DNA from: Sphingobacterium sp. ML3W
GTDB taxonomy: Bacteria > Bacteroidota > Bacteroidia > Sphingobacteriales > Sphingobacteriaceae
Assembly (NCBI RefSeq): GCF_029542085.1
Contig: NZ_CP107036.1
Coordinates: 1,798,001 to 1,862,000 of the forward strand
Reading direction: 5' to 3'
Length of the DNA: 64,000 nucleotides
The translations under genes were made by a program, and so were the position numbers. Under the pieces are notes generated by a model. The model did not search any database and was not told the DNA's origin. It saw only the letters and a list, made by a program, of their open reading frames with translations. This document shows, in pieces, positions 18,401-27,364 of this stretch (within the stretch, counting starts at the first letter, position 1; each line of letters opens with the position of its first letter).

Positions 18401-21297
18401 AATTGATAGGCAATACGACCATCTTTCCAACTTAATACCTTTGTCTCTAATTTCTGCGAACCTCGCTCACGAAACAGTAGCAATTTCCTGGCATTTTTTA
18501 CATCCGTCTGCATATTGATGGTAACCTGATCACCAATTTTGTATTTGAATTTATCCAACTGGTAGGAGAAAAACTGCTGGTCGCTTAGTTTCTTATCTTT
18601 CGACCGATATAGACTAGTGTAGCTAATAGCGCGCACCGTATCCCCTTTAAGTATACTGATGGCTTCGATCTGATATCGTCCCCAATCAAACTGTAATGAG
18701 TCCAGTATGATCTTGCTCGTATCTGCGTTATCAAAATCATAACTGGCTATCTTCGTTTTTTTCTCTTCTTTTTCGAGCGAAGCCGGATCGAAATAAAGCG
18801 GAAAATACTTGCTATAAAGATCTTTTGAAAGCAAATGGTACTCTGCCCTTGCGAAACTTCCCCGATATTCATCTGTCAGCGGAAGGCTTGCCTGTTCCAA
18901 TTTATAAATGTTGACCTTTCCGCTGAATTTTAATGGGAAACCATTTTGATTCTGCTTTAAAATGGTAACATCCCGCCATTTTTTTTCTTCCATCAGATTC
19001 GGTACCTGAATCTGGAGCTGCCATGGACGGGATGAATAGGTATAACCTCCAGAAGCCATCTGCATCTCCCCTGTCTGATTGATCACCTCAGCCTGGTATA
19101 CCAATACATAATCTTTCAATCCGGAAAACTGACGATCCATCAATGGCACCCGTATCGTAAAGTTCCCCCGAGCATCAACAGTTGTGGTAGAATCACTATA
19201 AACGATATCCTTTCCTTCCTTGGCATTATAAAACGAAACTTTATACTTCACTGCTGCGCCAATTAGCGAAACACCTGAAAGACTCTCCGCCTTGCCAATG
19301 AATACCGCTGTATCTTTCGAAGTATAGGTGAACTTGTTTGGCTCAAAAGTTACTTCAAATGTTGGACGTTTATATTCTTCAACCTGAAAATATTGCTGAT
19401 CAAGTTGTTTAGAATCGTGAAATACCAATAGATTATAATTTCCATTCAATGCTTTTGATGGCAATTGGAAACTCGAATGGACAGACCCAAATAAATTGGT
19501 TGTCAAACTGATCGAGTCAATCTTCTGACGATTGGCATCCTGAAGATAGATTTTCACATTTTGCTTTTCCAGGACTTTGCCCTGTTGTACATGATCATCG
19601 TAAAGAATAGTCTTAAAATAGACTTTTTGCCCAGGACGGTAGATGGCTCTATCCATCAAGCTGAGCGCACGCATATTTGTTCTTTTATTGCTCTCCTCTA
19701 CAGACGTCATCCGATCTTCATAATAAACATTATTTTGTTGCTGATCCAAAGGAATCATCGTTTTTTCCCCGTGAAGCAACAGCATGTGATTATGTAAATA
19801 GGCAGCATTTTTGGGAGAATAGGTGGATTTGTAATTGAACTCGCCCGCAGCATTGGTCTTTAATTGCGTGATCAATTTAGGCAGGGCTTTATTTCTCAAT
19901 TGATAAAGTTCCACCATTTCATTTGCGTAGGGAGCGCCCGTTTTCCGGTTCAATAGCAAACCCGTATAGACAAATTCATTTTGAGGTTTTATATTTATAC
20001 TTCCAGACAAAAATGCGTCAGAAACAATCAGCTGAGAAACAGCTACATCCCGATCCTGACCATTATCTTGAAATGATTTATTATTACCGATCAAAATCGT
20101 GTAGGCACCAGCTTTAAGGGGATTAATTTTATAAATAGTATTGTGCGTCGTATAATCTTTAAAGGCTTTCAATACCACCTGCTCCTCGTAGACCAATGGC
20201 CCATTTACTGTAGTCTGATAACTTGCAGAATCATATTTTACCGTAAAATCTTTTGCGCCCTTAACTGTAGGACTTGTATTATAAACCCTGATATATAAAG
20301 TATCCACATTCGTGTGGTTAACCTGGAAAGGAACATATTCATCCGTCGGAGCCGTTCTTTTATAATTTAGGCTGATGAAAGCCTTTTTTATTTCCCTCGT
20401 CAAATTATCCACATTCGAAATCCAGGGCGATTTTGGATATTCTCTTAACGCTTGTTCAAGATAGGTGATTGCCTTTGTCTTTTTCCCAATATCGTTGAAA
20501 CTTGCCGCCAACCGATAAAGTAAAAATGCGTTGTAGTCACTTTTATAGGTTTTTATATGCTCCAGGTAGCCTCCTTCCCGCTCTTCGATATTATTCCATT
20601 TCCAATCATAAGACATGATATAGCTGCTTGCATCTGGATAATCATTCTTGGTGCTGATTGCCAACAATTGCTTTTTAAGTTTATCCTTATCAGCCGCATT
20701 AGTAGCTTTTAATGTATTCAAAAAATCCAGATATTGATAACCTAAAAAATGGTAAAGAGTGGGATTCAGGCTCATATTTCGTGTTTCGACAAACAGCCCC
20801 TTCCAGCGCGCTATAGGTTCCGCACTTAAACTGCTTACATCCGAAATTGAGAGACGAAAAATGGAATCGATCATACCAATTTTACCTTTTGCTTCTTTAG
20901 CTACAAATTTGTTCTGGCTTTTACTTGCATATCGGTTGATATTTGAAAATAAATAAAGTGCATAAAAGTTTTGGAGAACCAATTTATCCAGCTTTTCAGC
21001 AATCCGGATATTGTCTTCGAAATGTTTCTGGATACGCAAAAAAGCGGAATCTTCAGATTGGTTTACTTCCAACACTTTCCCTTCCGCCAAAAATGCACGC
21101 ACCCATTCCGCCTGGTTTCCAGAGCGTCGGGCTTCGGCTTTAATATCTGCCAATATGGGCAATGTCTGTGTGAAGTTTTTAATTGCAATGAGCCTTTCGA
21201 CCTCATTCCACTTTGTCTCCACCTTGCCTGGCTTAAGCTCCTGCGAAAATCCCCAGATTGGGAGACATGTCAACAATAACCAAATGTATCTTTTCAT
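15409..21297 (-). CDS. Large alpha-2-macroglobulin family protein with CxEQ motif
   Basis: About 1962 aa from the ATG at 21297, which gives a signal peptide (MKRYIWLLLTCLPIWGFSQ); an ATG 25 codons upstream would bury it. An N-terminal helical, TPR-like region (to about 330) precedes macroglobulin domains. The MG2 hallmark MDRAIYRPGQKVYFKT lies near residue 545, and the A2M-domain hallmark SPEALTKWKLLLFAHD lies near 1260. The thioester motif Cys-Asn-Glu-Gln (Cys1454, in YPYECNEQLSS) is intact, followed by a helical thioester domain and a C-terminal MG domain. Such proteins are thought to trap proteases in the cell envelope. It is longer than the enterobacterial forms, and the usual partner gene, pbpC, is absent. 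Monocistronic. Confidence 0.9.
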   Translation of the reverse strand: MKRYIWLLLTCLPIWGFSQELKPGKVETKWNEVERLIAIKNFTQTLPILADIKAEARRSGNQAEWVRAFLAEGKVLEVNQSEDSAFLRIQKHFEDNIRIAEKLDKLVLQNFYALYLFSNINRYASKSQNKFVAKEAKGKIGMIDSIFRLSISDVSSLSAEPIARWKGLFVETRNMSLNPTLYHFLGYQYLDFLNTLKATNAADKDKLKKQLLAISTKNDYPDASSYIMSYDWKWNNIEEREGGYLEHIKTYKSDYNAFLLYRLAASFNDIGKKTKAITYLEQALREYPKSPWISNVDNLTREIKKAFISLNYKRTAPTDEYVPFQVNHTNVDTLYIRVYNTSPTVKGAKDFTVKYDSASYQTTVNGPLVYEEQVVLKAFKDYTTHNTIYKINPLKAGAYTILIGNNKSFQDNGQDRDVAVSQLIVSDAFLSGSINIKPQNEFVYTGLLLNRKTGAPYANEMVELYQLRNKALPKLITQLKTNAAGEFNYKSTYSPKNAAYLHNHMLLLHGEKTMIPLDQQQNNVYYEDRMTSVEESNKRTNMRALSLMDRAIYRPGQKVYFKTILYDDHVQQGKVLEKQNVKIYLQDANRQKIDSISLTTNLFGSVHSSFQLPSKALNGNYNLLVFHDSKQLDQQYFQVEEYKRPTFEVTFEPNKFTYTSKDTAVFIGKAESLSGVSLIGAAVKYKVSFYNAKEGKDIVYSDSTTTVDARGNFTIRVPLMDRQFSGLKDYVLVYQAEVINQTGEMQMASGGYTYSSRPWQLQIQVPNLMEEKKWRDVTILKQNQNGFPLKFSGKVNIYKLEQASLPLTDEYRGSFARAEYHLLSKDLYSKYFPLYFDPASLEKEEKKTKIASYDFDNADTSKIILDSLQFDWGRYQIEAISILKGDTVRAISYTSLYRSKDKKLSDQQFFSYQLDKFKYKIGDQVTINMQTDVKNARKLLLFRERGSQKLETKVLSWKDGRIAYQFVLTEQDVVGQLQLNALFLVDNKMTLSHIVIPISQQNKELTIQTKTFRDKITPGQKEKWSFTVKQEDKPIATEVLATMYDASLDAFASHALGSFQFRYPYYPRSNNYYIINAFQQQTYSGNIFTSNFYGVYTDNRRDEIYNYDLLSARRGFFGSSLERDVTYEELIDEQAYRAAATLYFGSREPRLRNGGTRIVLRGMPAAAKQSAPLPTSAIMYEPLAVGDAVNAEYMVVNEEVAQSGMSGSATASGGMDLPADKQLQHIKARTNLQETAFFYPNLYTDEAGNISFEFDSPEALTKWKLLLFAHDQHLASASGTYFTQTQKQLMLRPNIPRYFRTNDQLTIKAQIQNLSKERIQGNAKIELIDPRNNQVVSTAFQIDSALKNFSVEASNNSTVAWSLTIPAEYPTIQIRIVAAGGEFSDGEIIEIPVLPNKILIGDTEKIILKAGESKNFTVKGSTKDNLMGRIQVQSNPILEILSALDYLKNYPYECNEQLSSKWFGLKMAQYIQLHYPAVTDYFKKLNVDTKKGRLEENSSLNEFKMEEMPWLRDIQGDAERLKKIAAFFGTDIQAEINAVEQKIRNNQSADGSFSWFDGGQANTEISIRMLEIIGKVLYLDKSLVNSDIRTMAAKLSHYLDRDPAIFSAKASADLGIDYLFARRYWTEFNPIPKDSLQLLQRKLVNSSLSSAGRSAGLAAKTWIVSQIFGQGKQSMEIKNRLDQEAVIDVQKGMYWKSNVNQYNKISLQSYLVEAYKINNPAKLNQVTQWIYYNKQVNHWYSTWMTVDAIYALLLANNPKDFVVENTVQISINNKKAELSNTVLGEVSKQFDKVDLQTDLDIQVQNHNERTVYGAVVHQYFADLDQIKSSTNALSVQKVYLVERKGQWVESKEAKLGERIKVRITVINDEPMQYIHLKDSRPAGVEPVFSPSGYQWRKNYYFSSKDASTNYFMDRLSKGRSIYEYEVKANNLGIFNSGITTIESMYDPGVNARSTNIVLSIVP

Positions 21298-21464
21298 ATA
21301 ATACCACGCTAAATATCTACTAAATATGAGCATTTTTTTTCTGAAAGGATGCAGCAAATAAATAGATTCCATAATCGTTTAAGAAAAAATTAAATAGTAG
21401 CCTATTTAGCATCCCGAAAGCGTATTTTACTTCTTTTATTTATCTTTACGATAAAATACAGCAT

Positions 21465-22265
21465 ATGGGTTATTTAAAATTTACGAGCATCTCTTTCTTT
21501 CTGGTCCTAGTCTTATCAGCATGCCAAAATAAGGCTATGAATTCAACATCGACAAAACAAGAGGCAGCAGCGGATACAACAATTCCTCCTCAGCAATCAC
21601 AAGCTGAAAAAGCCCTTCCAGCTGCATCAGCACCAATGATCAATCCGACGGACTCCGTGATAGCTGGTCAGGTTTTAGTACCTTTTGCTTATCGCATCTG
21701 GGATGATAATAACGTATCCAAAGTGATTAACAACGGCTGGTTGGAACTTCATCGTAAAAACGGAAAATATAACGTTGCACCAGCGAAATATACCATTACT
21801 TATGAGAAAGAAGAACCTTGTTCGGGCTTACCCACAGAAACCATAAATCCGCAAAATGATGTGTTGGTGTTTTTTAACATATCCGCTATACAGAATGGTT
21901 CAGTAGACAGTATAGCAATTCCCAATAAGATTATTCCCCCCAATAAACCTGCTGAATTTACCTATAAAAATGACCGTTATGAGTTGCGTGCTACTGGTAT
22001 TGAATTCTATAGGGATGAGGATCAGAAACCCAATGCAAGATATACATTAAAGCTTTTTGTCAACGGTCAATATCAGCGGACACTGATCGACCAGACTGCC
22101 TATCATGATACAGCGACGGCGCTCGAATTTATTGGCGACCTCGATCGGGATGGTAAATTAGACTTTGTTATCTCCAGTCCCCGTGATTACGAAGAATCGA
22201 GAACGATCATTATCCTATCCACAGCAGCATATCCATTTGTTGGTACGGTACAGTTTGATTGTTAG
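21465..22265 (+). CDS. Hypothetical lipoprotein (266 aa)
   Basis: The signal ends in a lipobox (LVLSACQ, Cys at residue 20), followed by an Ala/Thr/Pro/Gln-rich linker (to about 65) and a globular domain of unknown fold. Near the C-terminus LEFIGDLDRDGKLDFVIS forms a DxDxDGxxD calcium-binding-like loop of the kind found in FG-GAP/dockerin-like repeats. Transcribed divergently from the macroglobulin gene with a 167-bp spacer. No specific function can be given. Confidence 0.75.
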   Translation: MGYLKFTSISFFLVLVLSACQNKAMNSTSTKQEAAADTTIPPQQSQAEKALPAASAPMINPTDSVIAGQVLVPFAYRIWDDNNVSKVINNGWLELHRKNGKYNVAPAKYTITYEKEEPCSGLPTETINPQNDVLVFFNISAIQNGSVDSIAIPNKIIPPNKPAEFTYKNDRYELRATGIEFYRDEDQKPNARYTLKLFVNGQYQRTLIDQTAYHDTATALEFIGDLDRDGKLDFVISSPRDYEESRTIIILSTAAYPFVGTVQFDC

Positions 22266-22630
22266 TTGGTCTTTTTTTAATATGTCATTTCCTTATTGTA
22301 ATCTTAAAGATAATAATTTACCGAAAATACGAGATCAAAAATCAAACAATTCCACTGTCTAAGAACAACCAAAATAAAATAGTTATTTTTTCATATATTT
22401 AATAAATAATTCATATCCAGTTAATATCAGTTTCGTTCCTTTATAATAGAATAATTAATGCAGTTAACACTTTAATGTATCAATTATGAAAACGATCAAC
22501 TTTTTTTTCCAACGGATTATATTTAGAATCTTTTTAGGTCGGTTCAGTTCGTTCTATTCACCACTAAGGTTCCATAAAGATTAATTCATATTCAGGTCGG
22601 ATGACACATCTGACAGCTATATTTCGATAA
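22266..22630 (+). other. Gap upstream of the GH1 gene with a 32-codon ORF
   Basis: AT-rich leader region. A short frame (ATG 22486 to TAA 22584) encodes a very basic, Phe-rich 32-residue peptide starting MKTINFFFQRIIFRIF. It ends 46 bases before the beta-glucosidase start. It could be a leader or small membrane-active peptide, or chance. Nothing else was recognised. Confidence 0.3.
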
Positions 22631-23965
22631 ATGCATTTAACCAAAGATGCCTTTGGCAAAGATTTTATTTGGGGAGTATCTACCGCCGCTTATCAAATCG
22701 AGGGGGCACATGATCAACATGGCAAAGGCCCTTCTATATGGGATATCTTTGTAAAGAAAAGAAACCGTATATTTCAAAATCAACATGGCGATCACGCCTG
22801 TGATTTCTACAATCGCTATACACAAGACCTCGCATTAATGCAAGGTATGCACATTCCTAATTATCGTTTTTCCTTGTCTTGGAGCCGTATCCTGCCAAAT
22901 GGTATTGGGCAGCCCAATCAGTCAGGTATGGATTTCTATGATCGCCTGATCGACCTCTCACTGGAACTGGGGATTACACCCTGGGTTACGCTATATCACT
23001 GGGATCTCCCCCATGCTTTAGAAAAAAAAGGTGGCTGGGTCAACCGTGATGTCAAAGATTGGTTTGGTGAATTTGTATCCACATGTGTTGCCCGTTATGG
23101 AGATCGTGTCAAAAATTGGATGGTGCTTAATGAGCCAACCGTATTTACGGCTGCAGGATATTTCTTTGGTGTACATGCTCCGGAAAGAAAAGGTTTGGGC
23201 AACTTTCTTGCGGCGGCTCACCATGCTGCATTAGCACAAGCACATGGCGCTAGGATCATAAAATCATTACAACCGGACAGCCAGGTGGGTACGACTTTTT
23301 CCTGTTCCCATGTAGAACCATTCACCTCAAGGGAAAAAGATGTGATTGCGGCAAAAAAAGCGGATGTATTACTCAATAGATTGTTCATCGAGCCATTACT
23401 GGGCATGGGTTACCCTACACAGGAAATCAAAATTCTCAATCGAATTGAAAAATACATCAAACAGGGTGATGAGAACGATTTAAAGTTTGATATGGACTTT
23501 ATCGGTATTCAAAATTATACACGTGAAATGATTCGCTATGCCATGTTTGTCCCCTATCTTCAGGCAAAGATCGTGACGGCCAAGGAGCGTAAAGTTGAAA
23601 TGACCGAAATGAACTGGGAAGTATACCCTAGCTCCATCTACCAAATGCTGAAAAAATTCAGTAGTTACCCCAATATGCCGCCACTCCTTGTTACCGAAAA
23701 TGGAGCTGCTTTTAAGGATCAAATTGAGCATGGACAGGTACATGATCCCAGACGGTTGAACTATTTGCAAGAAGCCATACAGCATGTCTATCAGGCAAAA
23801 GAAGAAGGTGTAAATGTGAAAGGCTACTTCGTCTGGACTTTTTTAGACAATTTTGAATGGGCGGAAGGATATCGGCCACGATTTGGGTTGGTGTATGTTG
23901 ATTTTCAAAACCAGCAGCGTATTATAAAATCCTCAGGTCACTGGTATGCTAACTTCTTAAAATAA
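22631..23965 (+). CDS. Glycoside hydrolase family 1 beta-glucosidase
   Basis: Retaining beta-glucosidase/6-phospho-beta-glucosidase-type enzyme of 444 aa, the normal single-domain length. Acid/base Glu168 lies in MVLNEPTVF and nucleophile Glu356 in LLVTENGAAF; the N-terminal signature is FIWGVSTAAYQIEGA, and the C-terminal substrate-binding motif is WTFLDNFEWAEGY. The WAEGY ending favours plain beta-glucosidase over the phospho-form. There is no signal peptide, so it acts in the cytoplasm on imported disaccharides or short oligosaccharides. It could complete beta-glucan breakdown begun by the locus at 32-39 kb; this is inference. Confidence 0.95.
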   Translation: MHLTKDAFGKDFIWGVSTAAYQIEGAHDQHGKGPSIWDIFVKKRNRIFQNQHGDHACDFYNRYTQDLALMQGMHIPNYRFSLSWSRILPNGIGQPNQSGMDFYDRLIDLSLELGITPWVTLYHWDLPHALEKKGGWVNRDVKDWFGEFVSTCVARYGDRVKNWMVLNEPTVFTAAGYFFGVHAPERKGLGNFLAAAHHAALAQAHGARIIKSLQPDSQVGTTFSCSHVEPFTSREKDVIAAKKADVLLNRLFIEPLLGMGYPTQEIKILNRIEKYIKQGDENDLKFDMDFIGIQNYTREMIRYAMFVPYLQAKIVTAKERKVEMTEMNWEVYPSSIYQMLKKFSSYPNMPPLLVTENGAAFKDQIEHGQVHDPRRLNYLQEAIQHVYQAKEEGVNVKGYFVWTFLDNFEWAEGYRPRFGLVYVDFQNQQRIIKSSGHWYANFLK

Positions 23966-23968
23966 ACC

Positions 23969-24793
23969 TTACTTCTTTTCTGACCGACGTTTCCATCTAT
24001 TGACAAGTATCAGCAGTAGCGGAATCAATAGGAAGGGTAGTAATAAACTGATTATAGTCACGACTGTATTTCCTCCGTTATCACCTAAAAAGTAAGCCGA
24101 CAGCGAACCTAACAAAACTGGAACACCAAAGACCACAATTTTCACCCATGCTAATTCGTTCTCATCCTGACGAATATCACGAGTAGGAATATCCTCGACC
24201 ACGTTAAACTCCTCGACATTGAAGTAGGCTAAAATTTGTGTTATTTCAGATGCTGTTAACTCCCGTGGTCGCAAAATCTCTCCTTTTACAACAATGAGCA
24301 ACCCACGCTCGTCCTGTTGAATGCTATCAATGTCCTTTGTTCTAAAGTATTTCTTATACCCCATCGGATTAAGGGCATAGCCCTTATAATCATTACTCCC
24401 AGGGTAAAGGCAGGAAAAATTATCCGCATTCATTGAAAAAATAATATCCGTATGATCATCCCGAACAGTCTTTATCTGACTTATCACAAAGAGAATACAA
24501 CTTAATGCCAGAAATTGAAGGATAAGCATCCAAAAGGATAACTGTAATAACCAGGATAAGAGCAAGGCTAAAAAAATCAAACCAAAGGAAAACCATTTCA
24601 GATGCACAATGAGGTCTATTTTTCGGCTCAGAAAATAGGTAATAATTACACAGGCAACAGGCGCTATACTTGATTTCCAATCCCAAAAGATGGAAAGAAA
24701 ACCTAATAAAAAAATAAGACCAAACAAAATCAATGTGGCATAATTCCCCTTTTTACCTAAATTTTTCCGTTCGATTTGGATACTATTCCCCAA
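23969..24793 (-). CDS. Integral membrane protein of unknown function (274 aa)
   Basis: Four predicted N-terminal transmembrane helices (about 19-110), a soluble middle domain (about 115-215, with YFRTKDIDSIQQDERGLLIVVKGEILRPREL resembling a PH-like strand pattern), and two C-terminal helices (about 219-265) with a basic tail. The only in-frame start before the first helix is TTG at 24793, with a stop codon two codons upstream, so initiation is unusual or another near-cognate codon is used. It is divergent from the 24922 gene with a 40-bp palindrome between them, and its stop lies 3 bases from the convergent beta-glucosidase gene. Function unknown. Confidence 0.7.
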   Translation of the reverse strand: MGNSIQIERKNLGKKGNYATLILFGLIFLLGFLSIFWDWKSSIAPVACVIITYFLSRKIDLIVHLKWFSFGLIFLALLLSWLLQLSFWMLILQFLALSCILFVISQIKTVRDDHTDIIFSMNADNFSCLYPGSNDYKGYALNPMGYKKYFRTKDIDSIQQDERGLLIVVKGEILRPRELTASEITQILAYFNVEEFNVVEDIPTRDIRQDENELAWVKIVVFGVPVLLGSLSAYFLGDNGGNTVVTIISLLLPFLLIPLLLILVNRWKRRSEKK

Positions 24794-24842
24794 GTTTCAG
24801 CGCTTTTTAAAATAATGATTGCTTTCTTGTTTGCTTATATAG

Positions 24843-24882
24843 CATTAATTGGATAAAGATATTTATATTTATCCAATTAATG
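24843..24882. promoter_or_regulatory. 40-bp palindrome in a divergent promoter region
   Basis: Perfect 15-bp arms CATTAATTGGATAAA (24843-24857) and its complement (24868-24882) separated by 10 bases. It lies 50 bp from the leftward and 39 bp from the rightward start codon, which suits a shared operator. No neighbouring gene encodes an obvious regulator. A cruciform or attenuator hairpin is an alternative. Confidence 0.65.
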
Positions 24883-24921
24883 AATATTTAAATAGAGAGA
24901 TAAACAGGGTAAATTTGACTT

Positions 24922-25440
24922 ATGAAGACTTTTCAGTTTAAATCACACAATGTTAAAAAGGGCTTAATCTTTGGATTCAGCTATTTGGTTATAGTTTTTG
25001 CTATTTTCAGTCTTATCTATGGCGGTATCAATGGCATGGCCGATGCTGTCAATAACTTTGGATCAGCCAAAGTGCTGGGCTTCTTTGTCGCAATCATTGT
25101 TATTGGTCCATTTGTTGTGATCCTGCAGCTAATTAACCCCAAAATAGAGGTACATATCGATCACCAACATGTCCTGATCAAACAAAAGAAGAAACCGGAT
25201 CAGTACATCCCTCTAGGCGATATTTATAGCATGAAGATAAACCATGCATTGGTTAATCAGCTTCAGCTTTTCGATCAGCAAGGACAGTTAATCATAACGA
25301 TCCACCCCCAACAGGATATGCAAATCATTTACGGGATTGCTACTGAAATAGCACAGCATAAATCCTTCACCCAACAAAAAGGTAGCAAGAAGATCTTTGG
25401 TAATCCGGTTGAGACCATGTCTTACACAAGGAAGCTTTAA
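24922..25440 (+). CDS. Two-helix membrane protein with PH-like cytoplasmic domain
   Basis: 172 aa: a basic start, two transmembrane helices (about 14-36 and 49-68), then a soluble domain of alternating strands ending in a helix (about 75-155; KIEVHIDHQHVLIKQKKK). This resembles the bacterial PH-like (bPH) domain architecture, seen in a number of small membrane proteins, but the match is by pattern only. It is followed at 72 bases by a protein of similar layout, so the two probably form an operon. Function unknown. Confidence 0.65.
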   Translation: MKTFQFKSHNVKKGLIFGFSYLVIVFAIFSLIYGGINGMADAVNNFGSAKVLGFFVAIIVIGPFVVILQLINPKIEVHIDHQHVLIKQKKKPDQYIPLGDIYSMKINHALVNQLQLFDQQGQLIITIHPQQDMQIIYGIATEIAQHKSFTQQKGSKKIFGNPVETMSYTRKL

Positions 25441-25512
25441 AACTGAAACAGATTAACATTCTCGACTTGATTCAAAATAACACAAAGATTTTAAATAGAA
25501 TAAAAATAATAC

Positions 25513-26037
25513 GTGAAGGTATACTATCCAAATAATCAATGGACATTTTATATGATAGCCCCGCTCATTGGCTGGGTGGGGATTTGCTATTTAATCTTTG
25601 TCGAGCGAAATTTTTCCTTGGTTCTTATGGGCTTGGTTTTATTTTCTTTTCTTGCTTTTTGCTATTGCCTTTACGAAAGATTTGGAACCAAATTAACCAT
25701 CTATGCAGATCGGCTGGAACTCCGCCAAAACTTTCAACAGCCCCAATCATTTTACTACACAGATCATGAGTTTGTCGTGGGTCCGACCTATGATACCTAT
25801 ACCCGACAGGTTTTTTCAAAAAAATACGCAGGTCGAGCGCGTTATTTTTTTATCTATCCATTGGATGAAAGTGGCAATCGTGTGAAAATGCTTTCTACTG
25901 CGCTTGAACTAAGTATTACTAAGGGTCGATATCGAAAAATCCAAAAAGATTTGTCAGAAAGCTTGAAAAAGCTGAATCTTCTAGCACATTTGCATTATAA
26001 TAATAACAACGACACTATTATTGTTAGAAATAGATAA
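25513..26037 (+). CDS. Two-helix membrane protein, likely related to its upstream neighbour
   Basis: 174 aa starting at GTG (25513); a later ATG at 25552 would cut into the first helix. Two transmembrane helices (about 12-30 and 33-52) precede a domain with the pattern TKLTIYADRLELRQNF followed by strands and a C-terminal helix. The layout mirrors the preceding gene, which suggests a diverged duplication. Convergent with the next gene. No known family recognised. Confidence 0.65.
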   Translation: MKVYYPNNQWTFYMIAPLIGWVGICYLIFVERNFSLVLMGLVLFSFLAFCYCLYERFGTKLTIYADRLELRQNFQQPQSFYYTDHEFVVGPTYDTYTRQVFSKKYAGRARYFFIYPLDESGNRVKMLSTALELSITKGRYRKIQKDLSESLKKLNLLAHLHYNNNNDTIIVRNR

Positions 26038-26069
26038 TCCTGTTTTTAACAGCAGCACAACATTCAAAT

Positions 26070-27170
26070 TTATTTTAGCTCCAGCAGTTCCTTGCCGAAT
26101 TTTTTCTCAATAAAAGGATTCATCGGTGGGATGCCAAATTTAGTATTGTCCAACCAAAATTTGCTTGTATAACGGCTTTTCAATGCGAGCCAAAGACCTG
26201 AAGTAACCTCTTTCTTTACACTCTTGAATTCTTCTTTCGTCATGAATCGACGTTCTTGCGTATAAAACTCACTCAAAAAATCAAAAGGAACAAATTCCGA
26301 TTTACTACCTCTTTTGATAGCACCGACGTTCATTACCACCCTGCTGACCAACTTACCCTGTTCAGGTTGATCGAGATTTGTCGGCGAATAATTTTCCATG
26401 GTTACGCCGGTATATTGCTGCCCTTTGACCTTAAAGAAGCTTACTTCTTTTTGGCTATTGGGTGGAATAATATCAAAATATACCTGTACATCACCACGGG
26501 CTGTTTTTTGGATATATCCGGTATTCAGATTATCCGTCCGAATGATTCTCCGCCCTTTATCCTGAACCATAACAAATTGTGACGGAAGATCATTGGCAAC
26601 AGACTGCGCTTTTATGCGCATCACATGTGGCTTCCATTGCCAAAAATTGCCCATCACCTCTCTAAAATTCTGAGTAGCGATGGAATCCTCAAAAATCCGG
26701 TAATCCAAAATACGGTGATAGACTTTCCCATTTTTGTTTTTCAACGGAATATAATATTCAATAATTCCGTCGTAGAAATAACGTGTACGCTTATTGAAAA
26801 AAGTAGTATTTCTAAAATACCCTTTCAAAATCAGATAATCATACTGACTCTTATCTTCGATAGCGATCTCATCTATTTTAATGCTACGCGGAATCAATTT
26901 GATCAGCTTCTCTTTTCGCAGCTTCGAACTCGATTCATGATAATTATTATAGGAAATATGCTGCAATATGATCTTTGTATTTGCATGCTGCTTCAGCGAA
27001 TCCATAGCGAACTCCCCTTTCGCATTTGCAACACCTAATAATGTTCCATCTTCAGCGTAAATATTCACTAAAGGCACAGGTTCACCACTCAAACTATCAA
27101 CGATATGGATTTGAGCAAATAGCATGTTGCAACTAAAAAAAACACACAGGGAAAATAATATTTTTGCCAT
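26070..27170 (-). CDS. Exported carboxypeptidase-regulatory-like domain protein
   Basis: 366 aa. The signal peptide (ending CNMLFAQ) is followed by an Ig-like CarboxypepD_reg/CNA-B-type domain (about 20-100; IVDSLSGEPVPLVNIYAEDGTLLGVANAKGEF), as found at the N-terminus of TonB receptors. Here no barrel follows. Instead there is a 260-residue domain rich in Tyr/Phe/Lys that is common in Bacteroidota envelope proteins and has no known function. Probably periplasmic or outer-membrane associated. Monocistronic. Confidence 0.8.
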   Translation of the reverse strand: MAKILFSLCVFFSCNMLFAQIHIVDSLSGEPVPLVNIYAEDGTLLGVANAKGEFAMDSLKQHANTKIILQHISYNNYHESSSKLRKEKLIKLIPRSIKIDEIAIEDKSQYDYLILKGYFRNTTFFNKRTRYFYDGIIEYYIPLKNKNGKVYHRILDYRIFEDSIATQNFREVMGNFWQWKPHVMRIKAQSVANDLPSQFVMVQDKGRRIIRTDNLNTGYIQKTARGDVQVYFDIIPPNSQKEVSFFKVKGQQYTGVTMENYSPTNLDQPEQGKLVSRVVMNVGAIKRGSKSEFVPFDFLSEFYTQERRFMTKEEFKSVKKEVTSGLWLALKSRYTSKFWLDNTKFGIPPMNPFIEKKFGKELLELK

Positions 27171-27364
27171 AAATCAAATTATTGATCCAAAATATAAAAT
27201 AGTCATTAAAATAACTGTCAAAAATCGTTAAAGAACAGCCACAACGAAAATCCACTTCAGCAAATATACTCTACTAGTCTCCTTTTATTAAGAGCTTTTT
27301 TGCCCTGTATCGTCGTTCTCTATAAACTTCTTTTTATATTTAGCCATTAATCTAATGGTATAAT

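Noticed and set aside
20971..21301. Overlapping plus-strand ORFs opposite the macroglobulin start
   Set aside because: Antisense shadows of a clear long coding frame with a signal peptide.
24910..24917. TAAATTTG, a perfect -7 element just before the 24922 start codon
   Set aside because: It lies only 4 bases from the ATG, which would need a leaderless transcript; no -33 partner at the right distance.
26040..26053. Small CTGTT/AACAG hairpin between convergent genes
   Set aside because: Five-base AT-rich stem, too weak to call a terminator.
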